From Hoplostethus atlanticus (lineage: Eukaryota > Chordata > Actinopteri > Trachichthyiformes > Trachichthyidae): a DNA stretch of 64,000 nt. The position numbers were made by a program, and so were the translations under genes. Of this stretch, positions 49,700 through 64,000 are shown piece after piece. Within the stretch, counting starts at the first letter, position 1; each line of letters starts with the position of its first letter. Below the pieces are notes generated by a model that was not told where the DNA came from, ran no database searches, and saw only the letters and a program-made list of their open reading frames with translations. Location of the stretch: contig JAXDDX010000016.1 in NCBI GenBank assembly GCA_034670405.1, forward strand, positions 888,501 through 952,500, given 5' to 3'.

Positions 49700-50480
49700 G
49701 ATGGATGTCTTGCTCTGTCTCTCCAGCGTATTGCATCTTCTAACGTCTTTTCACTTTTGATGTTTCACACGTGCAGCCTCCTCCTCTGCCTCTATTCCTC
49801 CGTCAGCCAGCTGTCATCTCTATCTCTTTTCATCACTCACTTCTCTCTTCATCTGACATTCTGATAAAAAGGGGACTCTGCAGGCTACGTCTTGCTCTCC
49901 TCTTCAGACCCCAGATAACCAACCAAATACTATGGCTCTACTGTGGGACACGTATGCCGATTTATTTGTTGTTTGTGAGCAGGGGACACCACCTACATGA
50001 AGACTCAAGTATGTTCAATGTCTAGTCTGTCTCCATGCAGTGTCAGACATGAGTAAAGGAAGCTGGGATTTGTAAAATAAGACCAACAAATTACTTTTGC
50101 TTATACATTGTTACATTACATTGAATGAGGGCAACCATTTCCTGGGCAGTAAACACACAAACACATGAATCTGCTGTCGTCATTATCAGTGCAACACATG
50201 GCTGGTATGAACTGATAGAGCAGTAGGGCGTCCATAGGTCATTTAACAGTGTAACGCATCATTGAGAGCCTGGGAGTTGACATGTTTCATGGATGTCACA
50301 TGATGGCAGACCAGAGGGAGGGAAAATAATGGTGATACAAAACACGATAAGCTGTCCTCAATTTTGTGCAACTTTAAACACTCAGTGATTGCTTAAATAC
50401 TTATAGTAATTGTGCATCATGTGGGTCTATCACAATAAAAATGACAGTAAAGGAATTGGACACAAGACAATTGGCATGTA
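49700..50480. other. spacer between kel start and zyx 3' end
   Basis: No coding segment found. The kel promoter should lie here. A minus-strand AATAAA at 50493-50498 is the likely end of the zyx transcript, so 50493-52666 would be a long zyx 3' UTR; that extent is inferred. Confidence 0.45.
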
Positions 50481-52234
50481 GCAGTTTGTTTTTTTATTTT
50501 CTTTTTTTTTTAATACAGCCAAATGGGGGAGAGGGTGTTACTGATGCTGGCATGTTTAATCGTAAACATATACACATTCACACATATGAAATAGGAATTT
50601 ATAAAAAGAACTATAGGAAAAGACAAGACATCATCATGTAATACCGTAGGACAACGTAACATTAAATAAATGCAGCTGTGAAGGCATCATCATATATGAT
50701 CACACTGTGATGATAAAGGCAGGGCCACAAAGGTGGACTAGTTGGTGCAAAAAAAAGTGTGTTATAATACTAAAAAGGAAATATACCACCACCAACACAG
50801 CTAGCATGCAATGCTGAGTCACATTTTGCCATACGTTTTTGGGTGTTGTTATAGTCATTCTGAATGGTGTTTTGCTGTAACAGGCTTCAAGCACAAGTAG
50901 GAATAGTTTGAGGAATGAATTACTATAGATGCAAACCAGGAACAAGGAACAATGTAATACAAGAGCAGGTTAAATATTTAAACCAAAGAAACTAGTATTT
51001 ATCACTGAAATACAGTAAGAATATAATAAGAATAAAGAAGTATATAACCGACATCAACACACAAAAGTACAACAGATGAATACTGGAAAGAATAGTGGTA
51101 TTTACTGTAATAATATCAGAAGAAAAAAAACCCCCAATATAACTGGGTTCCAACACAAACAAAATTAGAAGTGATACAAAACATGTAAGAAGTGAATGCC
51201 ACAAAACAGGTTGTGAATTCTAGCTAAGTGTGTTTTACGAAGCTAAATCTTACCAACAGCTTTAAAGTATTTGGTCATTATATGCTAAACTCAATTGGAA
51301 ATTCTCTGCTAGAAAAATTCTTAAAGCTGCTGATTGTACTATTCTTTAATCCTGCTGTCAGGAGTGCTATTTCGTTTAGTTCTTGTACATGTGTTACCAC
51401 AATAGGTCCATACATGATATTATTTAGAGCTGTAGATGTAAAGAAAAAAACATTTCCAAAAGGTCTTACTACAGTATGTTTCTCGATGATGCACACGTGA
51501 ACAAAATGCATCTTGTGCTGTGGTTTTAGAGTCAAAGTGAGACTAAAAGAATATTTCTTTCCATAAGTCATTTCACTAAAAAGGTAACACCATGGAACTG
51601 TGCAATGATCACACATTAGGTCCTATTTCCAGCCATGCAGCTGATATTTATAACTACACTTATTTTACATGATGAGATCCCTGGAATGGAATCTGTGCTT
51701 AGCAAACCTCTCATCTTTGTTCATAATTTGCAACAACGTGCATCTAAAAATACTTAACAGGCTTAAATCAGCTTAAAACAGATTTTTTTTTAAACAAGAA
51801 AATGGTCATTTTGATCTGGGTTAGGGTTATTCCCCTTATTATGTGTATGATCTAATAAGGTAAGCAACTAGGAGTAATTTGTTCACAATGCATGCCTATA
51901 AATCAACAAATTCACGTCACAAAAAACCTAAGAGCAACATTCACTGTTTTTGTCTTTTTTGCAGTCAAGTTATAGCCCTAGATGAACTACAAATGCTATC
52001 AGAGTAGAACGGCTGATACAAAGCACTCTCTAGGCAGGAAATCAACATCAACAGTGCTTGCAGGCACTACAACTGCCAAAGTGCTAAAAGGTATATTCCG
52101 CCAACAGCCAACAAGAGAGCTGAGATCTGTGAAATGGTCAAGGAGGGGAGGTCTCCGATACTTGTCACACTACAGCTACAGTATGTCTCAATACCTTCGG
52201 TCACCATCATCTCATCTATCCCTTCCTTCTTAGA

Positions 52235-52261
52235 CCACACACACACACACACACACACACA
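52235..52261. repeat. (CA)n microsatellite
   Basis: A perfect CA run of about 13 units in the presumed zyx 3' UTR. Confidence 0.95.
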
Positions 52262-52666
52262 GGGCAGGAGACCAGTGAAAATCAGTGAAAAGGAAAGGAG
52301 GCAGTTTTAGACTGGTTGGGCTGTGCAAGTTATGCTGGGAGAAAAAACAAAGATTGGCTGTGAAATAGAAGCTCTGGCACACAAAGAAGGCTAGCAGAAG
52401 AGAACAGGAGTCTGGGCATAAAAGATGAGAGAAGTCTATATCAATGCAGTACATTACCTCTGCACTGGGGAGGACTCAACGAGCGATGGGGCAAACATTA
52501 CATTGTACCTGCATGCAAACATACTCTTTCACACAGCACATTCACACTCACTCACACCTGCGCACATATATTAAGCCCTGTTGCAAAGGCAAAAATGGCA
52601 GCTGAATGAATCCTGTGCTTTATGATTTGGTTCATAGTTTGACTGAGTGACAGGTGTTTTCACCGA

Positions 52667-58225
<5,559 letters not shown>

Positions 58226-59055
58226 TTTGGCTCTTTATCTGAGGATGAACACAGAAACATGATGGACAATTAGCCACTGGACAGGCCTATGCAGACTTTA
58301 ATATGAGTCAGTTGTTTAAAATACATAACAAAGATGTAACACAGGATAAGGCATTCAGTTCAAACAATAATGACTCCTTTTGAGAGGAGCCTTGCTCTCA
58401 CACCCCACATGATGAAACACTGAACATTAATCAGCTGACAAATGTGCTGGAACCGTGTGCCCGTCATGTCTCTTGTTGGTGCAATAGTGGTGCTGACGCA
58501 TCAACAAAACATCTTGAATCCTGCAGGCTTAGTAAAACTAATTAAAAGGGAGGCTTATTCTGGCTCATGGTGACTTTTAAATTGAGGCTTGGGCTTGGGC
58601 TATATCTGGCTTTAGTGCAATAGCAGTAAAAAAACAATAGAAAACAACATTTACGCATACTCACATGCAGTGCAACCAATCAAACACAAGCTTAGGTAAA
58701 TGTTCTATGGTGGACTTAGGGAGCGTGTGCTAGAATCTCTTCAGGCTACGAATAAGAGCAGACATACCATAGTGGCAGTAACAGATGCCAGAGATAATGT
58801 ACCGTATTAAACACAACTGTTTAAAATAACATAAAGCAACAGAGGGAGACCAGTTTGAGCCAGAGATGGTGACAACCATCCTAACATTTGCATGCCAGTT
58901 GCGTCAAGAAGAGGGTCATGTTAAAGGCGAGCTCAAATATTTACCTCACACATTTTGGCAGTTAAAAATGTTGATGTTACCCCAGTGTCTCTATCTCAGA
59001 TTCCTCACAAAGTCTGAATGCATTTCACTGAAGGCCACTGGCCCTGGACATGACC

Positions 59056-59615
59056 TTAAAGAGGTATTCCGGTATTTTTAAACCTGGGCTATTTGTACAT
59101 ATTAGTTGCAACGTAATCCGCAGGGGCAAGTGCGCACGATCAAAGTACGTCCACTAAAGGTGCTTGTTTTTGCCACTGACAGGCTCAGATTGCTCAGATC
59201 TAAGTGTCTGACAACATTAAGGAAAGGATCCCTACAGAGATAGACCTTTGTTTAACCAGAAACCTTTGTTTAACCTTCATGCAACAACTCACCTCATTTT
59301 TCAGATTCCAGAGCGAGACTTCTGTTTCTGGTTAAAAAAAGGGATCTCTGAAGGGATCCTTTCCATAATGTTGTCAGACACACGAATAACAATCTGAGCC
59401 TGTCAGTGGCAAAAACAAGCACTTTTAGTGGACGTACTGTGATCGCGCGCACTTGCCCCTGCGGATTACATTGCAGCCATTGCAGCCCGTTACGTGACTG
59501 CCGACTGAGGCGATCTACTGGAGCAATTCCAAAACTTTTTGTACCTATTTTGGGGTATAAATAATATAATGTACAAATAGAGCCCAGGTTTTAAAATCCC
59601 GGAATTACCCCTTAA
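59056..59615. mobile_element. TTAA-flanked foldback element
   Basis: A 552-bp unit (59060-59611) lies between TTAA copies (59056-59059 and 59612-59615). Its two halves are long inverted copies. The tips are AGAGGTATTCCGG and complement GGGGTAATTCCGG, and inner blocks such as CCGCAGGGGCAAGTGCG and TGCCACTGACAGGCTCAGAT recur in reverse complement. Arms reach about 200 bp with a roughly 100-bp extra block in the right arm. TTAA duplication suggests a piggyBac-type mover; there is no transposase. Confidence 0.8.
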
Positions 59616-60221
59616 GTCCACTCTACAGCTCTACAAGATCTTCTCTACTGAAGCTCCACAAATCCTCTCACAATAATGCTTCCTAAAAAGGTGGGTTTGC
59701 AACTAGTCAATCATTCAAACATTTGGGGAAGCAACCTTTACGAGCAGAGCTTGACTTTCATGCAGCCTTGATGCATGGCTGCACGGCCGATGGTTTCCTC
59801 ATTCTCCTTTGCTGGGAAGCAGAGCCACAGCTTCAAGTTCTGACAAGATAAAGTACTTCATGAAAGTATTTCTGACATGCTAGTGATATGACCTCAGCCT
59901 ATCTGATGAGAAAGCAGAATGCAACCTTTTCTCTTCTGCTTTTTGTCTGCGCCAACAGGTGGCAGTAGCCACAGCCGGCAACCAGCCCAAACAGTTTGTC
60001 TCCTTTAAAGCAAGTTCTAATGATCGTGTCCATTTTGAAAGGTGCATGTACCAGCCAGGGCCCCTGCTGCCTGTAGGCGTGAGGTGTTGCTTTGGGTTAC
60101 TAAACATACTAAAATGCTCCATAATGCATAACCTCCTTGGCCACACATCACTTTCAGTAGAAAGGGACATAATTTAATTTGTCAGAGTATTAATTAAGTG
60201 TGTATATGTATTATTGATCAA

Positions 60222-60275
60222 ATCCATCCATCCATCCATCATCCATCCATCCATCCATCCATCCATCCATCTATC
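60222..60275. repeat. (ATCC)n microsatellite
   Basis: About twelve ATCC units with one slipped unit, ending in a short (ATCT) run. Confidence 0.95.
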
Positions 60276-63200
60276 TATGTATACTTGCGTGTTTGTTTAA
60301 TCTACTAATCTAATCTACTCTAATGAGGTCTTTTTATCAATGGATATTTTTTATTAATGCAAATAGTTCAGACCATTTAAGTCTCATGTTATGTGTGGCA
60401 GGAAAGAAAAGTGAGATTATTTTGTGACTGTGGGCCAATGCTACTAGACAGCAGAGCATGACTGTACTACGCAGCCTATTGATCACATCAAATGGCCCTG
60501 GCACCACCAGGCACAACTGAGCCATCTGTCTCAACCCTGGTAAGTTAAACACTCAAAACCAGGATGAGTAAAAGGTACCAGGTTCACACTTAAATGCCAC
60601 TTCTAAGTGCAGTTGCAAAAAAACTCAAACTACAGAAATGTAGCTGTGTTTTACGAGCACTTAAATAATTCAGAAAATTGCTGAGATGAAACACTAAAGC
60701 AAGTAAAGCAAAAGGTGGCAAGGCTCCACATGGAGAAGAGAATTAATCTGGTTACCCACTTGCTGCAGACACACTAGCAGATCTTTCCTGGCTACATTTT
60801 GCACACATACAAAAACAAATAAAGTAAAGGCCAGAAAGAGAGACTGGTGCTATTCAGTTTCTTTCTAATAGCTGGCCTCTATTTAACCCAATATGTGGGG
60901 GAAAGATAAACCTTATGGCCTTTAATGAGGTTTGCGAATTGATTGTCAGCAGAGTACTCGAGATAGAACACTTTGATCTATAATGGCTTTCTAGAAAGCG
61001 TACTTGACAAGAGCTCTTGATCTACCATTTTCATTACAGCACTCTTTTAAACTTTTCATTATACAGAATATTGTACAAGCTACTTTGGGAACATGTATCC
61101 AAGACATGACATGCAATAGTCTTCTTAATAATTCAATAGTGATGATAACTTGTGGTCAGATTCCATCTGTTCCTTGATACGACCCTGGAGATTTAATACG
61201 GTGAGATCAGCTACAGGCAAAAGCCAGACCGTCCCCCTGCAAATCCATCTGAAACCTGATCCCCGAGATGAGAGACCCTCGGCTGAGGAGCATATTTGGC
61301 ACTACAGCCACAATGACATCACCTTGCTTTGCTTTTTTTTCTCTCCAATCAGTCTCTTTCTCTTTCATACTTTCCTCTGTCTTAGTGTTTCATTCCTTTA
61401 ACTGCCCCATTGCCTGTCTGAAGCTCTGGCTAACTTTCACAGTCTGAGGACCAGCAATTCTACTTTACTGCTATAATGCAGAGTGGCATCATGCAGCTTA
61501 TCGATGGGGACCCTGCATGAATCATATACTGTAAATACTTAATAGCTTTTTAACTTGGTCATGAATTCCACATGGTTGGGCAGCTAGTATACCCAATAAC
61601 ACTGGGAGGCTACTTGAACACTTCAGCTATATCCACTAAGTCCCATATAGGCTATGAGATAGTGGAAAGAACCTAAAGTAAAATACAGACCTTGTTGTGA
61701 TACACTCTCTCCTTATCTTTGTGTGTTTTGTCTGTGAGTGTTGACAGTTTCACACGAACACCCAGCCTCCTCCTCGCTGACAAAAACACCACAGACTACA
61801 TGGTGCAAAAAACTGTTAAGGAATAGCTTACCACACTTTCAGAAGGAAAACTGCTTAACAAACAGTGGCTTGTCAGTAAAGAGGAATCTCTTTTGGTAGA
61901 ACCGCTTTTTTAAAGGCCACATATCCATAGGAAAGGAAAATCCAAGAAGAGATCTCATATTTATACCTCACCTAGACACAAATCTCTTTTTAAGACTAAG
62001 ATGAGACTAAAGGCATTTTCTCCCATTTCTCAAATTCAACTCAAGAGAAACAACCACATAAAAGCTCATGTTGATCTCACTCTGACACAAGCTATCCAAA
62101 TGATCTGAAATACATGTAATTTAACTCTCCTGAATATAGAGACCATGAGATTAGAGAAAGAACCCAAAAGAGAACTCAATACTGCTGCATTTTCTACATA
62201 TTTTCTACATACATATACATATAGTAGGAGCTTATTATCATTATATATGTCACATGTTAGCATCTTCACATTTATCTCAAAGTCTCAAGAATCCTTTCTC
62301 TCTCTCTGTTATCTCCTCCTTGCTCCTAAGGGGGTTTTAGAAGAAACATGTCATATGGAGGCGATCAGAAAAAGAGAAAAAGAGAAAAAATTGAGCTCTC
62401 CCCTATTTCTTAAGAGATGAAGAAAAGAAGACACTGAGCTAGATTATTCCTCTGAGTAGTGTTCTTCTATGTCCAATTCCCCTCAAAAAGCAGTGAACAA
62501 ACAGGTAATTCTTCAATAGTGATGGTTCTTTAAAGCACCATTTTGCCCACAAAGAGCTTTTGAAGAACCATCTCTAGAGTGTATGTTTTACTGAAAAACA
62601 ACAGTGGTACATGATGCAAAGATGCATATTGGCCATAATAAGTATCAAGCAGCCTATTACATGTACAGCAGCTGCCTATAGTCTTGCCTAAATCAGCTAG
62701 CTACCTCTACTTGGCAATACAGATTAATTGATTGAACTAATTTCATATTAATAGTAGCCAATAGAGGAACAGATTTCCTCACAGTACTTACAGTAACTCC
62801 TGCCTTGCATGGTCATTTGTTAAATCAGTGAGTGACTAGCATGTTGTTGATCAGACTCTATTGTTACGATGTTAATGGCACACCCACTTTCTGGGAAAGC
62901 CCGCCTGTCTAGGCTGGGGGTTACTCATGCAGGGACAAATGGCCTAACTGAGTCCAATCTTACAGGTCACTGGCCATTTACTGAGCACTGGCCTTACATG
63001 CCCTTCTCCAAATGCAGTTGCACTGAATGACTGAACAGACGTTTCATAATTGGTAATAACTTCAGGCAATGAGTCCCCTGTCAGGCTCCCACCCAAATAG
63101 TCTTGCAAGCATATACTTGATGTTGGTATGACGTAAACCAAGCAAGGGGATAGACAGCACTGTTAAATATGCAGTGATATGAGACGGAAAGAGATCCACT

Positions 63201-64000
63201 AAAATAGTTGTGCTTGACTTGTGAAGACTACAATTATAGAGGACTCTCCATTCAGAGATCTTCATTCGCCTCCACAATTTATTGAGGCGTCAGTGAAGTT
63301 GAGGAACACAACCTCAGTCTTCTCAAATGAAGACACCACCCTAGTCCTATACTAACCCTTGCCAGCACCTTCTCACTAGACGTTATTCTTAAACATGGCT
63401 TATTATGGCCTTAGGACTCCCTCATATTTAGCTAGTGAAAGAACAGCCTGGCTAATGCTGATAATCACAGGATTTTCACATTCTCAAAGCGTTAGTAATT
63501 CTGTTCTGAAATGGCATATCTGTCTAGGCCTAAATCCTCAGTAATCTTCCAACTTTAATCATTATTGCACAGAACTGTGAAATGTGTGGTATCATCTTGT
63601 CGTACATGGAACCCAACTCTCTATAACGAGTATAGGATATTTCACAGTGGAGCATAGTCCCAGCAAAATAAACAAAATATCCCCACCCCCCCCCGATTGA
63701 CTCGATTATATCTAAGAGCATCTGATAACTAACATTTCTATTTACCTAACGTTAACAATGAGTGAAAAAGACCTCGGTGCCCCACCCACCTCTTAGCATA
63801 CCACTGATTAGATTATGTGGTGGTCGGTTAGCCAGCTGCAAACCAATGCTTTGACAGCTGACACTAAAGGGTAAGTGGTCACAAACACATAGCAGAAATA
63901 TTAAAAAAACAGTTAACATCTGCACTATCGGATCTAGGCGATATTTAAGTTGGCTGCCTAGCCTGCTGTAATACGAGGCTAACGATACGTTAAAGACCAG

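Larger units (their letters stand above)
58260..64000. other. upstream of zyx: no gene recognised
   Basis: Apart from the foldback element and the ATCC run I find no conserved coding exon on either strand. The non-coding first exon and promoter of zyx may lie here or beyond the right end. Confidence 0.55.

Overview
The window is nuclear DNA of a ray-finned (teleost) fish. It holds nine spliced, single-copy vertebrate genes with short GT-AG introns, dinucleotide and tetranucleotide repeats, Tc1/mariner, hAT and TTAA-type DNA transposons, and LINE 3' fragments. It contains no bacterial, phage or CRISPR features. I rebuilt exon structures by hand from both splice sites, reading phase and family similarity. 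Every gene was summed exon by exon; all close in frame except where stated.

Layout, left to right: gapdh (minus, 3' end beyond the window, 1-3,089); a C-type natriuretic peptide gene (minus, 7,113-7,745); a transposon- and LINE-bearing stretch; ncapd2, the condensin I HEAT subunit (minus, 31 coding exons, 11,286-29,031); ing4 (minus, 30,406-33,434); nop2 (minus, 34,141-39,670); emg1 (plus, 40,541-41,736), head-to-head with nop2; an intron-containing linker histone H1 variant (minus, 42,411-44,138); kel, Kell-like M13 family (minus, 44,767-49,689); zyx, zyxin (minus, 52,667-58,225). From 58.2 to 64 kb I see no gene, only repeats, including a long TTAA-flanked foldback element. In human, GAPDH/NCAPD2/ING4/NOP2/EMG1 lie at 12p13 and KEL/ZYX at 7q34, so the window joins two human blocks.

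Three points stand out. (1) Three different ncapd2 introns carry related elements of about 130 nt, all in transcript orientation and 76-107 nt after a 5' splice site. They share a 3' hairpin with an ACA trinucleotide exactly 15 nt after the upper stem, as expected of H/ACA guide RNAs. (2) The fish kel gene is intact (813 codons) but its zinc motif is KDILH instead of HExxH, so it looks like a full-length pseudopeptidase. (3) ncapd2 is complete and conserved except for three separate +1 shifts, all in runs of C (coding strand); the other genes have none. These could be consensus errors or early decay.

Functionally the genes are mostly housekeeping: glycolysis, mitotic chromosome condensation, chromatin reading, and two rRNA-modifying factors that share an upstream region. 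Tissue-type genes (natriuretic peptide, Kell, zyxin, H1 variant) are interspersed.
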